This document shows positions 36,611 to 45,455 of a stretch of 64,000 bases of DNA, in pieces. The notes under the pieces were generated by a model that worked only from the letters and a program-made list of their open reading frames with translations, made no database searches and was not told where the DNA came from. This DNA comes from Archangium gephyra (GTDB taxonomy: Bacteria > Myxococcota > Myxococcia > Myxococcales > Myxococcaceae), in the NCBI RefSeq assembly GCF_001027285.1, contig NZ_CP011509.1, positions 3,046,501-3,110,500 of the forward strand. The letters run 5' to 3'. Within the stretch, counting starts at the first letter, position 1; every line of letters begins with the position of its first letter. A program made the translations under genes and the position numbers.

Positions 36611-38098
36611 ATGGGACTTCAAATCCAGAAAGAGACGTTCGAGCCCGAGGAGTACGAACGCTTCAGCCAGCGGCTCGCGGACAGCCTGGAGGCGCTCCAG
36701 CAGGTGCTGGCGCGGCCCGGCTTCGGCGTGGGGCCGCGCACCATCGGCGCCGAGCTGGAGATGTTCCTGGTGGACGCCGCGGGCTTCCCCCTGCCGGTGA
36801 ACCGGCAGGTGCTGGGCCAGACGATGGATCCGCGGGTGACGGTGGAGATCGACCGCTTCAACCTCGAGTGCAACCTGCGGCCGGGGCCGCTGGCGGGGCG
36901 TCCCTTCACGGCGATGCGCGAGGAGTTCGAGAGCGCGCTGGCCGAGGTGCGGCGCGCGGCGGCCACGCAGGGCGCGCGCGTGGCGGTGACGGGCATCCTC
37001 CCCACGCTGCGCGAGAAGGACCTGGGCCTGGGCGCGATGACGGCGCTGCCGCGCTACCGGGCGCTGTCGGCCGCCATCCGCCGCCGGCGCCGCGAGGAGC
37101 CGCTGCGCGTGGTCATCGGCGGCGAGGACTCGCTCACCCTGGAGTGGGACGACGTGACGCTGGAGGGCGCCAACACCTCGCTGCAGTACCACCTGCGCGT
37201 GGACCCGGCGGACTTCGCGCGCATGTACAACGCGGCCCAGCTGGCCACGCCGGTGGTGCTCGCGGTGAGCAGCAACTCGCCCTTCCTCCTGGGGCGGCGG
37301 CTGTGGGACGAGACACGCGTGGCGCTCTTCCGCCAGGCGGTGGATGACCGGGGCGAGCCCCAGTCCGAGGCGCCGCAGCACGGGCGCGTCACCTTCGGCC
37401 ATGGCTGGGTGCGTCAGGGCCCGCTGGAGCTGTTCGCCGAGTCGGTGGCGCTCTACCCGCCGCTGCTTCCGGTGCTGGGGCCGGAGTCCCCGCTGGAGTG
37501 TCTGTCCCGGGGCGGCCTGCCCCGGCTGGACGAGCTGCGGCTGCACCAGGGCACCGTGTGGAGCTGGAACCGCGCCATCTACGACCCGAGCGGTGACGGC
37601 CATGTCCGCATCGAGCTGCGCGCGCTGCCCGCGGGCCCCACGGTGGTGGACATGCTGGCCAACGGCGCGCTGCTGCTGGGCCTCACGCTCGGGCTGAGCC
37701 AGGACATGGAGGCGCTGCTGCCGGGGCTGCCCTTCCCCTGTGCCCGGGGCAACTTCATCCGAGCGGCGAAGGAAGGTCTGGACGCCAAGCTGCTGTGGCC
37801 CGAGCGCCACGCGCCCTCTCCGCGCCTGGTGCCCGCCGCAGCCCTGGTGGAGCGGTTGCTGCCGGTGGCCCGCGCGGGGCTGGTGGACGCCGGGGTGGAC
37901 ACCGAGGAGGCGGACGGGCTGCTCTCCATCATTGCGGCCCGGATTCGCGCCGGGTGTACCGGGGCACGTTGGCAACGGAAGATGTTGGCCCGGTTGGAAG
38001 CCCACATGCCCCGGCAGGACGCTCTGGCGGCCCTGCTGGAACGTTACATGCTCCTGGCTTCGTCCGGCAGGCCGGTCCACGAGTGGCCACTGGAATGA
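36611..38098 (+). CDS. glutamate-cysteine ligase family (GCS2-like) ATP-dependent carboxylate-amine ligase
   Basis: 495 residues. The pattern IGAELEMFLVD near residue 43 is the strand carrying the metal-binding acidic residues of the GCS2 fold. Further typical segments are EIDRFNLECNLRPGPLAG, GEDSLTLEWDDVTLEGANTSLQYHLRV, VLAVSSNSPFLLGRRLW and HVRIELRALPAGPTVVDMLANGALLLGLTLGL. Family members join glutamate to an amine such as cysteine. This longer, stand-alone type is common in myxobacteria and not clearly gamma-glutamylcysteine synthetase. It lies downstream of the FAD protein gene with a short gap. Confidence 0.8.
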   Translation: MGLQIQKETFEPEEYERFSQRLADSLEALQQVLARPGFGVGPRTIGAELEMFLVDAAGFPLPVNRQVLGQTMDPRVTVEIDRFNLECNLRPGPLAGRPFTAMREEFESALAEVRRAAATQGARVAVTGILPTLREKDLGLGAMTALPRYRALSAAIRRRRREEPLRVVIGGEDSLTLEWDDVTLEGANTSLQYHLRVDPADFARMYNAAQLATPVVLAVSSNSPFLLGRRLWDETRVALFRQAVDDRGEPQSEAPQHGRVTFGHGWVRQGPLELFAESVALYPPLLPVLGPESPLECLSRGGLPRLDELRLHQGTVWSWNRAIYDPSGDGHVRIELRALPAGPTVVDMLANGALLLGLTLGLSQDMEALLPGLPFPCARGNFIRAAKEGLDAKLLWPERHAPSPRLVPAAALVERLLPVARAGLVDAGVDTEEADGLLSIIAARIRAGCTGARWQRKMLARLEAHMPRQDALAALLERYMLLASSGRPVHEWPLE

Positions 38099-38195
38099 AG
38101 TGAGGGGAATCCCGCTTCGAGACTTGCGGCCTGCCCCCTTCCTTTGCGACGCTCGGCTCCATCTTCCATGCCCCTCGTTGCGTTGGTCTGCCCTG

Positions 38196-39302
38196 GTGAG
38201 TGAGCCTGTTGCTGCGAAGGTCCTCGTCGTCGAGGACAACCGGACGATGCTGGCCTTGATGCAGTACTACCTGAGCAAGGACTTCACGGTGTTCCTTGCC
38301 CGGTCCGCTGAAGAAGCACTTGAAGTCCTCCAGCGGGAACAACTGCACGCGGTCGTATCGGATCAAAATCTTGGTGACGGGCTGATGGGGGTCGACCTCC
38401 TCAAGCGCGTCGCCGAGCTACAACCCCATGCCGCGCGCATTCTGGTGACGGCGTCCCAGAAGCTGGAGGACGCGCAGAAGGCCATCAATGAAGCGCGTGT
38501 GAACCACTTCCTCACGAAGCCGTTCACGGAACAGGAGTTGAAGAACACGGTGGGCCAGGCGGTCCACAACGCCGCCCTCCTGTCCATCCGCGACAAGATG
38601 GTGCAGGAGCTCAAGGACCAGCTCGGTCTGGGCCGGGGCGCCGCCGCCAAGCCCGCCGTGGGCAAGCCGGGTGCGCCCGCCGCGACCCCCCGGCCCAAGG
38701 TGGCGGAGCCCCAGAAGATCGATGCCAAGGGCGCTCCTTCCCAGTCGCTCATCCCCGAGAGCGAGCGGCTGGCGTTCCGGGACGGTCTGACGAGCCTCTA
38801 CAACCACCGCTACTTCCAGGAGGCGCTGAGCGCGGGCCTGCTGAGTGCGCGGCGGCGGGAGCAGAAGCTGGCGCTGGTGCTCATCGACATCGATGGCTTC
38901 CGCCGCTTCAACCTCTCGCGAGGCTACGCCGAGGGCGACAAGCTGCTGCGCCGGGTGGCGCAGATGGTGACGGACATGATGGAGGACCCCGTCACCCATG
39001 CCCGGAGCGACAACTCCTCGGAGATCGCCGCCCGGTACGACTGGGACGTGTTCGGCGTCATCCTCTGCAATGCCGACGTGGAGCGGGCGCGTACCTACGC
39101 CGAGAAGCTCCGCAAGGCGGTGGAGGAGCTGGACTTCCCGGAGGGCACCGGCAGCGACGTGGGCGAGGTGACGGTGACGGCCGCCGTGGCCGTCTTCCCG
39201 GACCAGGCCCGCAACGAGCAGGAGCTCATCTCCGCCGCCGAGAAGGCCCTGCGCTCCTCGAAGGCGGGCGGTCCCAACCGCGTGGTGTTGGCTCCTCGCT
39301 AG
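38196..39302 (+). CDS. response regulator with degenerate GGDEF output domain
   Basis: 368 residues from the GTG at 38196 (VSEPVAAKVLVVEDN); the longer open frame reads back through the previous gene. The receiver domain (about 8-125) has the acidic pair EDN, phospho-acceptor Asp in VVSDQNLGDG and Lys in FLTKPF. An Ala/Pro/Lys linker (about 150-185) leads to a diguanylate-cyclase fold (FRDGLTSLYNHRYFQEAL, LALVLIDIDGFRRFN, TVTAAVAVFP). Its signature reads RYDWDVFGVI where RYGGDEFxVI is expected, so catalysis is unlikely. It may act as a c-di-GMP or protein-interaction module. A hairpin follows 6 nt after the stop. Confidence 0.9.
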   Translation: MSEPVAAKVLVVEDNRTMLALMQYYLSKDFTVFLARSAEEALEVLQREQLHAVVSDQNLGDGLMGVDLLKRVAELQPHAARILVTASQKLEDAQKAINEARVNHFLTKPFTEQELKNTVGQAVHNAALLSIRDKMVQELKDQLGLGRGAAAKPAVGKPGAPAATPRPKVAEPQKIDAKGAPSQSLIPESERLAFRDGLTSLYNHRYFQEALSAGLLSARRREQKLALVLIDIDGFRRFNLSRGYAEGDKLLRRVAQMVTDMMEDPVTHARSDNSSEIAARYDWDVFGVILCNADVERARTYAEKLRKAVEELDFPEGTGSDVGEVTVTAAVAVFPDQARNEQELISAAEKALRSSKAGGPNRVVLAPR

Positions 39303-39308
39303 TAGGAC

Positions 39309-39330
39309 CCGCCCACGTGTCGGTGGGCGG
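39309..39330 (+). terminator. hairpin after response regulator gene
   Basis: The arms CCGCCCAC (39309-39316) and GTGGGCGG (39323-39330) pair perfectly over 8 bp with a 6-nt loop, starting 6 nt after the stop codon. Confidence 0.6.
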
Positions 39331-39413
39331 ACAGGTGCTCGACAGGGCCGGCGGCACGCCGGTCCCCTCCCTGGGATGGTGGCTCCCACCCCCTTCCCTG
39401 GGAGAGTCGAGCC

Positions 39414-40313
39414 ATGAAGACGTCCGTTGTGAGGCCGTGGATCGCCAGCCTGGCGCTCGCGGCCGTGTTGAGCGGGTGCCCGCAGCAGGAGCCTCCCAAG
39501 GAGGACCCGGTCCAGACACCGGTGGCCCGCCATTCCTACGTGTCCTTCGCGGCACTCGGCACGCCCACGCCGCTGCAGGTGGCGGGACGGCTGAGCATTC
39601 CCACGGGCGCGCAGGGCAAGGTGCCCGCGGTGTTGATTGCCCATGGCTCCGGTGGCGTGGACACCCGCGGCAGCTACCACGCGCAGGCGCTGCTCGCGGC
39701 GGGCATCGCCACGCTGGAGATCGACATGTGGGCCGCCCGCGGTCTGTCCGGAGGCGCGGAGGGCCGGCCGAGGGCCGTGGCCGAGACGCTGCCCGATGCG
39801 TGGGGGGCGCTGAAGTACCTGTCCGCGCACCCGTCCATCGACGCCTCGCGCATCGGCATCATGGGTTTCTCGTGGGGCGGGCTGATGTCCATGCTGAGCG
39901 CCACCCGGAAGTACGCCGCGGGCGCCGAGCCGGGGCAGCGCTTCGTGGCGCACGCGCCCTTCTATCCGGTGTGCTGGGCCTACAACCGCGTCCCCAGCTA
40001 CGAGTTCGGCGAGCTCACGGGCTCTCCCATCTTCATCCAGGCGGGCGAGGCGGATCAGTATGACGATCCGGACTCGTGCCAGCGGCTGGTGGACAGCCTG
40101 TCGCCGGCGGATCGCGAGAGCGTGTCGTTGACCATGTACCCGGGGGCCACGCACGGGTGGGATCGGCTGGAGCCGGCCATCCGCATCACCGACCCGTACT
40201 CGCACACGGGACGGGGAGGGGAGGTGGACATCGCGCCCTCGCCGGAGACGGCGGAGACGTCACGGCGGGCCGTGGTGGACTTCTTCCGGAAGCGGTTCGG
40301 CCTGTCGCCCTGA
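39414..40313 (+). CDS. dienelactone-hydrolase-like alpha/beta hydrolase lipoprotein
   Basis: 299 residues. MKTSVVRPWIASLALAAVLSGC is a lipoprotein signal (lipobox VLSGC), so the enzyme sits in the periplasm or outer membrane. The catalytic triad is visible: Ser in the nucleophile elbow GFSWGG (near 146), Asp in QAGEADQYDD (near 208-212) and His in PGATHGWD (near 243). The oxyanion strand is VLIAHGSGG. The layout matches the dienelactone hydrolase family; the substrate is unknown. A monocistronic unit, converging with the RDD gene. Confidence 0.85.
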   Translation: MKTSVVRPWIASLALAAVLSGCPQQEPPKEDPVQTPVARHSYVSFAALGTPTPLQVAGRLSIPTGAQGKVPAVLIAHGSGGVDTRGSYHAQALLAAGIATLEIDMWAARGLSGGAEGRPRAVAETLPDAWGALKYLSAHPSIDASRIGIMGFSWGGLMSMLSATRKYAAGAEPGQRFVAHAPFYPVCWAYNRVPSYEFGELTGSPIFIQAGEADQYDDPDSCQRLVDSLSPADRESVSLTMYPGATHGWDRLEPAIRITDPYSHTGRGGEVDIAPSPETAETSRRAVVDFFRKRFGLSP

Positions 40314-40338
40314 GCCGGACGCGGGCCGCCGCGGGCGG

Positions 40339-40368
40339 ACGGGCCCACGCCTCAGCGCGTGGGCCCGT
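40339..40368. terminator. 12-bp perfect hairpin between convergent genes
   Basis: The arms ACGGGCCCACGC (40339-40350) and GCGTGGGCCCGT (40357-40368) pair fully, with a 6-nt loop. The right arm covers the last codons of the RDD gene, so the terminator is partly inside the coding end. Confidence 0.7.
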
Positions 40369-40969
40369 TCACCACGACGACCTTCGTGTCGGCGAGATGA
40401 TCATGCAGGCAGCGGCGCCCGGCGGTGAGGACGGGGAGCGCGTTGGCGAGGGCGAAGAGGCCGAAGGTGGGGAAGATGAGGACGGCCGGCACGAGGTTGC
40501 GCAGGAGGAGGAGCCGGCCGAGCTCGACGGGGCTCCCATCGGTGCGCACCACCTGGATGCCCAGCAGGCGCTTGCCGAGGCTCTGCCCCGTCGTGAGGAG
40601 CAGGTAGAGCTGCCAGGCCACCATCGACAGGCTCGCCAACATTCCCCCCATGACGAGGACGAGGAGGAGGGACGCCACCTCCTCCTCTGTGCGTCCCCTG
40701 CCCAGCAGGACTCCGAGGAGGGCCGCGCCGGCAATCGGGAGGGCCGAGGCCAGGCGGTCCACGAGCGTGGCGGCGAGACGGGCGCCCGGAGACGCCAGCG
40801 GCAGCTCCGGAGTGCAGCGCACGCAGTAGCCGCGGCGCTCGGCCTCCACCCGCTGGCACAGCTCACAGGCATAGCTGCCGCAGCGGGCGCAGATGAGGGC
40901 GGCGGGGCGCTCGGGGTGCGTGGCGCACAGCGCGCCCGGGGTGGGGAGGAAGGGCTCGCCGGGTGTCAT
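40352..40969 (-). CDS. RDD family membrane protein with N-terminal zinc-ribbon-like Cys cluster
   Basis: 205 residues. The N-terminus holds Cys/His pairs in CATHPERPAALICARCGSYACELC and YCVRC, like a small zinc-binding (B-box-type) module. The RDD domain begins at RLAATLVDRLAS (Arg, Asp) with hydrophobic helices at about 75-92, 102-125 and 155-185, and contains QSLGKRLLGIQVVRTDG, a typical RDD loop. Function of the family is largely unproven; some members are ion exchangers. The ATG lies 4 nt after the stop of the LytTR regulator gene, so the two are probably cotranscribed. Confidence 0.85.
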   Translation of the reverse strand: MTPGEPFLPTPGALCATHPERPAALICARCGSYACELCQRVEAERRGYCVRCTPELPLASPGARLAATLVDRLASALPIAGAALLGVLLGRGRTEEEVASLLLVLVMGGMLASLSMVAWQLYLLLTTGQSLGKRLLGIQVVRTDGSPVELGRLLLLRNLVPAVLIFPTFGLFALANALPVLTAGRRCLHDHLADTKVVVVNGPTR

Positions 40970-40973
40970 GGCC

Positions 40974-41750
40974 TCAGGCTCCGGACTCGTCCTCGGTGCC
41001 GCGGCGCAGGCCGAGCATGCGGCGCAGCTCGCGGGCGGACTGGCGGCTCACCTCCACGGTGTGGCCCCGGGCGGTGCGCGCGAGGTACCCGCCCGTCTCC
41101 AGCGGCTCCAGCCGGGTGACGTGGGCGAGGTTGACGAGGGCGCGGCGGTGCACCCGGTAGAAGCCATCGGTGGGCAGCCGATCCACCAGCTCCTGCAAGG
41201 TGAAGTCGGTGAGGAAGTCGCCCTGCGAGGTGAAGACGGTGACGAGCTCGTCCTCGAGCGTGGCGTGGGAGATGGTGCCGGGATCCACCAGGACGATGCC
41301 CTGGCGGGTGGGGATGGGCAGGCGGGCCAGGGGCCGCGCGAGCTGCTCGATGGCGGAGCCCTTGCCCGGCTCCGGGGCCTTGGCGGCGAGCCGGACGCGC
41401 ACGCGCTCCAGGGCCTTCTGCAGGCGCGAGGCCTCGACGGGCTTGAGGACGTAGTCGATGGCGCCGTGCTCGAAGGCCTCCACGGCGTGGTCGGCGTGGG
41501 CGGTGACGAGGATGACGTGGGGGCCGCCCGCGGGCAGCAGCGCGAGCGCGTCCATGCCGCTGAGGCCGGGCATGTGGATGTCGAGCAACACCACGTCCAC
41601 CCCACCGGCGCGGACGGCCTCGAGCACGGCCTCGCCATCGGAGGCCTCCCCGCACACGGTGATGTCGGGGAAGGCCGTCAGCAGGCGCGAGAGACGCTTG
41701 CGAGCGACGAGCTCGTCATCGGCGATGAGGACGGACAGGGGAGGGCTCAC
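40974..41750 (-). CDS. LytTR-family response regulator
   Basis: 258 residues from the GTG at 41750 (VSPPLSVLIADDELVARKRL). The open frame further upstream translates a REP-like repeat and was excluded. The receiver domain has ADDE, phospho-acceptor Asp in VVLLDIHMPGLSG, the conserved Thr/Ala of VTAHADHAVEAF and Lys in VLKPVEASRL. The C-terminal DNA-binding LytTR domain (about 155-255) shows DFLTDFTLQELVDRLPTDGFYRVHRRALVNLAHV, the family core. No histidine kinase is adjacent. It is the first gene of a pair with the RDD membrane protein. Confidence 0.9.
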   Translation of the reverse strand: MSPPLSVLIADDELVARKRLSRLLTAFPDITVCGEASDGEAVLEAVRAGGVDVVLLDIHMPGLSGMDALALLPAGGPHVILVTAHADHAVEAFEHGAIDYVLKPVEASRLQKALERVRVRLAAKAPEPGKGSAIEQLARPLARLPIPTRQGIVLVDPGTISHATLEDELVTVFTSQGDFLTDFTLQELVDRLPTDGFYRVHRRALVNLAHVTRLEPLETGGYLARTARGHTVEVSRQSARELRRMLGLRRGTEDESGA

Positions 41751-41800
41751 GGGGCGGAGTCTAATCCCGTCGAGCCCGCTCCGCGAAGGTGCCCCATTTC

Positions 41801-41934
41801 CCCTCTCCCTTCGGGAGAGGGACGGGGTGAGGGTGCCACGCATCCCGGGTTGCTCCCGTGGCGCCAACCGTGGGCCACGGGTTGAAGCACGGGCCCGGAC
41901 ACCCTCACCCCCGCCCTCTCCCGGGGGGAGAGGG
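41801..41934. repeat. inverted pair of REP-like palindromic elements
   Basis: The element at 41801-41834 has the form CCCTCTCCC-TTC-GGGAGAGGG followed by a GGGGTGAGGGT tail. A second copy lies inverted at 41901-41934 (ACCCTCACCC head, CCCTCTCCC/GGGAGAGGG-like stem). The arms are 66 nt apart. The pair occupies most of the 195-bp gap between the LytTR gene and the GMC oxidoreductase. The same element recurs at 52.8 kb. Confidence 0.85.
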
Positions 41935-41945
41935 AGCAATCAGGC

Positions 41946-44900
41946 TCAGGCCACCGCCTTCCTCGCGGCCGCGACGGCCGGCACGCCCTGCGGCTTGGCG
42001 GGCGCCTGCGTCTGGTCCAGGTGCTCGAGGATGTGGCCGTAGACGTCCCGGGCCGCGTTCTTCCCGAAGATGCAGTCGATGTGGCCGTACTCGGGGATGA
42101 GGACGCGGGAGTAGAGCGCCGAGCCGTTGACCTCGCTCAGGGCCTGCACCGTCTTCTCCGTGCTCTCCGGCAGGAAGCACTGGTTGCGGGCGCCGTGGAT
42201 GAAGCGGATGGGGATGGCCATCCGGTCCAGGTGCGGCACGTAGACGTTGTCACCATTCGCATCCACCACCCGGCCATGGTTCACCATGAGCGCCAGGCCC
42301 TCGAACGCGGTGATGGTCGCCGCGCCGAACAGCTCGTGCATGTACTGGTGCGTCATCTCGTTGAGTTGCTCGTGCCGGTAGAGCAGCGAGTAGAGGAAGC
42401 TGATGCGGTGGCACACCGCGCTGTCGCAGTGCTCGTCCTTGCCCACCGGGTAGGCCGCGAGGAACTTGTCGTAGACGCGCTCCAGGGCGCCCTCGCCCTT
42501 GAGGGCGTTGGTGGTGAGCGACTTGATGCCCATCAGGTTCAGGAGCTGGGGCAGGTGCAGGCCCGACTTGAGCGACACCAGCGGGGGCGTCACCACGTGG
42601 GTGGAGATCTGCGAGCAGACCGCGGAGCGCACGCCCTGGAGGCCCGCCAGCATGGCCATGGTGAAGGTGGTGGAGCCGTAGCAGTGGGCCACCACCTGGA
42701 TGTCCGCGGCCCCGGTCAGCTCGCGCACCCGGGCCACCGCCGCCGGCCAGTCCTTGGTGGCCACGTCATCGGCCGTGTACTGCGCCGCGGACGCGGGCAG
42801 CAGGGTGCTGGAGCGGTAGTCCAGCAGCCACACGTCGTACCCATGGGCGCAGAGGTACTCGAGCAGGTTGGTGTCGATGGTGTCCGTGGAGAAGATGCGG
42901 CTGGACACGCCCAGGCCGTGTCCCAGCAGCACCGGCCCCTTGCTGCCGGCCTGGTAGCGCGACAGCAGCAGGTCCACCCCGTCCGACGTCTTGACGCCGA
43001 ACAGCTGGGGCGCGGGCGCGCGCAGCGGGCGGCGCTTGCGCGGCGGCGCATTCGGGTCGATGAAGTCCAGCTGCCCGAGCAGCCCTCCGTAGTAGTCGTA
43101 CAGGATGCCCGTGAAGTACTGGCCGAACTCCATCGCCAGCCGGATGCGCTCCTCCGCGTTCTTCGCGTTGAAGACGTCCATGGTGGTGAGCTGCCGCATG
43201 AAGTCCTCGGGGGCGATCTTCAGCACGCCCCGGCCCAACACGGTGCCCGACTCGTCCTGGCCCTCGTACACGGTGATGAAGAGGGTGGTGGTGTCGTGCC
43301 ACATGTCCGCGATGGGCCGCTCCTTGATGACCTTGAAGCCCTTGAAGAAGAAGGTGCGGCCATCATCCGCCGTCAGCCGCATCTGGTACTTCATCAGCCG
43401 GGTGTCGGCGGCGTTGGGATCCTGGACGAACAGGTTGAACACGCCCTGGGTGGCGGTGAGCGGCTTGTCCGAGAGCCTGGGCGCCTTCACCGTGCCCACC
43501 ATCCGCGCGGCGTGGTCCGGCGCCTTCATCATCTTCTCGAGGTCCTCCGAGATGATGGTGAGGGTGAACTCGAAGGGCGAGCCCAGCAGCTCGCCGCGCG
43601 AGGCCGCCGCCTCGTAGTTCTCGTCCTGGGCGGGCGAGAAGAAGCCCTTCATCGTCTCGGTGAAGCGGATGCCCGGCTTGCGCTGCTGGGGATCCACCGG
43701 GATGGGGCCCTTCTTCGAGTAGTCGATCGTCCAGCCCCGCTGCGCGGCGATCCGCATGCTGCAACGCTCGGAGAGCGCGGAGATGGTGAGCAGCGGGTTG
43801 ACGCCCAGCGAGGTGGGGACGACGGCGCCGTCGCACACGTACAGCCCCTCGTGCGTCTGGTCACCCGTGCTGGAGGCGAAGACCTTGTTCTCGTGGTTGA
43901 CCACGCCCTGCTCGGCGCTGTCGGCCATGTTGCAGCCGCCCAGCGGGTGCACGGTGATGAGGCTCTTGCCGAGCAGCTCGTTCCAGATGGGGTCTCGCGT
44001 GTAGATGCCGCGGAGCGCCTGGGTCGTCTGCACCAGCCGCTTGTCCACCTTCTCGAAGATGGGCCGCGAGCCCACTCCCGGCCAGTGGATGCGCAGCCGG
44101 TCCTCCTCCAGCTTCATGGTGCCGCTGCTGCCCTGGCCCTCATGCCCCATCACCAGGAAGGTCTGCGTGTGCTTGACCGCGCCGTGGTAGGCGCCGTGCA
44201 CCGCGCTGTCGAGCTTGCGCATCTCCTGCTCCACCGCCTGGCCGGGGGCGGTGTTGGTCCCCATGAGGTCGGCGGCCGTGCCCAGCATCGCGGGCAGGAT
44301 GGGCGCCAGCGCGCCCGGGACGGCGCCCTCCTCGATGATGATGTCGTCCTCCAGCTTCTCCTGGTTGCGGATGTCGATGATGCCCGTGATGGTGGGACCC
44401 ACGGGCCCCACCTCGCTCGGGGGCCGGATGCCGAACCCGATGCCGTGGATGGCCGTCTCGTTGTTGTAGGCGAAGCCCAGCACGTCCCCGTTTCCGCTGA
44501 AGCCATGGCCCAGCCGCTCGGACACCGGCAGGCCCTTCTGCTTGGAGCGCAGCAGGATTTCCGTGGAGCCCAGCGCGCCCGCCGCCAGCACCACGAGGTC
44601 CGCCGACACGGTCAGCAGCGGGGCGTCGAACTTCTCCCGGCCGGTGTCCAGCACCTGGAAGTGGACCAGCCACTTGCCGTTCTCCCCCCGCTCCAGGTAG
44701 CGCACGCTCGTCTCGCAGAAGATCTCCGCGCCGTGCCGCCGGGCATCCGGCAGGTAGTTCATCAGCACCGTGTTCTTCGCGCCCACGTTGCAGCCGGAGC
44801 AGCAGTCGCCACAGTTGTTGCAGGCCTTCTGGAACACGCCCGCTTCATTCACCCCATCCTCGAAGGTGACGTTGATGGCGGTGCGGTAGAACTTCTGGCC

Positions 44901-45413
44901 CATGGCCTCGGCGGACTTCTGCATCGCCTCCAGCTTCTTCAGCTTGGGGTAGGAGTCCGGGTAGGGCCGGGGCCGCAGCATGTCCTCCGCGAGCTTGTAG
45001 CCGGCGTTGATGGACTCCTGCTTCTCGTCGCGCAGCGCCTTGGGCCAGCGGGGATCCTCGAAGACGCGGGCCTCGGCGCGGATGGAGACGTTGGCGTTGA
45101 TGAGCGAGGTGCCGCCCAGGCCACAGCCCACCAGCACGTTCATGTCCGGGTTGCTGTGGAGATCGAACAGGCCCGTGCGCGAGCCGATATGGCCGGCGGG
45201 CATGTCCATCTGCATCTCCTCGAGGGCCTCCGGTGTGGTGTCCGGGAACTCGCCGGGCTGGCGCTCGCGGCCGCGCTCCAGCACGCAGACACTCTGGCCG
45301 GCGCGAGACAGGCGGGACGCCGTGATGGCGCCGCCGTAACCCGAGCCGATGACGACGACGGTGTAGTGGGGACGGATGTCCTCGATGGGCGAGGCGAGGC
45401 GATTGGAATTCAT
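41946..45413 (-). CDS. GMC oxidoreductase fused to a C-terminal alpha/beta hydrolase
   Basis: 1155 residues. The N-terminal FAD domain has VVIGSGYGGAITASRLSRAG. A Cys cluster CNNCGDCCSGCNVGAKNT follows near 208, as in cholesterol-oxidase-like GMC proteins. The C-terminal GMC signature is HPLGGCNMADSAEQGVVNHENKVF near 505, with SLGVNPLLTISALSERC. Residues about 570-800 form a linking domain (FSPAQDENYEAAA, TADDGRTFFFKGFKVI). The last third is an alpha/beta hydrolase with GHGLGVSSRIF, the nucleophile elbow VVAHCYGS and His in EYGHIDCIFG. The fusion suggests oxidation and hydrolysis of a bulky sterol- or lipid-like substrate (inference). A metallophosphoesterase gene lies 42 nt upstream on the same strand. 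Confidence 0.9.
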   Translation of the reverse strand: MNSNRLASPIEDIRPHYTVVVIGSGYGGAITASRLSRAGQSVCVLERGRERQPGEFPDTTPEALEEMQMDMPAGHIGSRTGLFDLHSNPDMNVLVGCGLGGTSLINANVSIRAEARVFEDPRWPKALRDEKQESINAGYKLAEDMLRPRPYPDSYPKLKKLEAMQKSAEAMGQKFYRTAINVTFEDGVNEAGVFQKACNNCGDCCSGCNVGAKNTVLMNYLPDARRHGAEIFCETSVRYLERGENGKWLVHFQVLDTGREKFDAPLLTVSADLVVLAAGALGSTEILLRSKQKGLPVSERLGHGFSGNGDVLGFAYNNETAIHGIGFGIRPPSEVGPVGPTITGIIDIRNQEKLEDDIIIEEGAVPGALAPILPAMLGTAADLMGTNTAPGQAVEQEMRKLDSAVHGAYHGAVKHTQTFLVMGHEGQGSSGTMKLEEDRLRIHWPGVGSRPIFEKVDKRLVQTTQALRGIYTRDPIWNELLGKSLITVHPLGGCNMADSAEQGVVNHENKVFASSTGDQTHEGLYVCDGAVVPTSLGVNPLLTISALSERCSMRIAAQRGWTIDYSKKGPIPVDPQQRKPGIRFTETMKGFFSPAQDENYEAAASRGELLGSPFEFTLTIISEDLEKMMKAPDHAARMVGTVKAPRLSDKPLTATQGVFNLFVQDPNAADTRLMKYQMRLTADDGRTFFFKGFKVIKERPIADMWHDTTTLFITVYEGQDESGTVLGRGVLKIAPEDFMRQLTTMDVFNAKNAEERIRLAMEFGQYFTGILYDYYGGLLGQLDFIDPNAPPRKRRPLRAPAPQLFGVKTSDGVDLLLSRYQAGSKGPVLLGHGLGVSSRIFSTDTIDTNLLEYLCAHGYDVWLLDYRSSTLLPASAAQYTADDVATKDWPAAVARVRELTGAADIQVVAHCYGSTTFTMAMLAGLQGVRSAVCSQISTHVVTPPLVSLKSGLHLPQLLNLMGIKSLTTNALKGEGALERVYDKFLAAYPVGKDEHCDSAVCHRISFLYSLLYRHEQLNEMTHQYMHELFGAATITAFEGLALMVNHGRVVDANGDNVYVPHLDRMAIPIRFIHGARNQCFLPESTEKTVQALSEVNGSALYSRVLIPEYGHIDCIFGKNAARDVYGHILEHLDQTQAPAKPQGVPAVAAARKAVA

Positions 45414-45455
45414 GGAGACAGTCCTGGTGGAAGCGAAGAAGGGGGAGGGAAGGGG

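Noticed and set aside
41751-41939. N-terminal extension of the LytTR regulator (LPPGEGGGEG...)
   Set aside because: It is a translation of the REP-like repeat pair, not protein-coding sequence.
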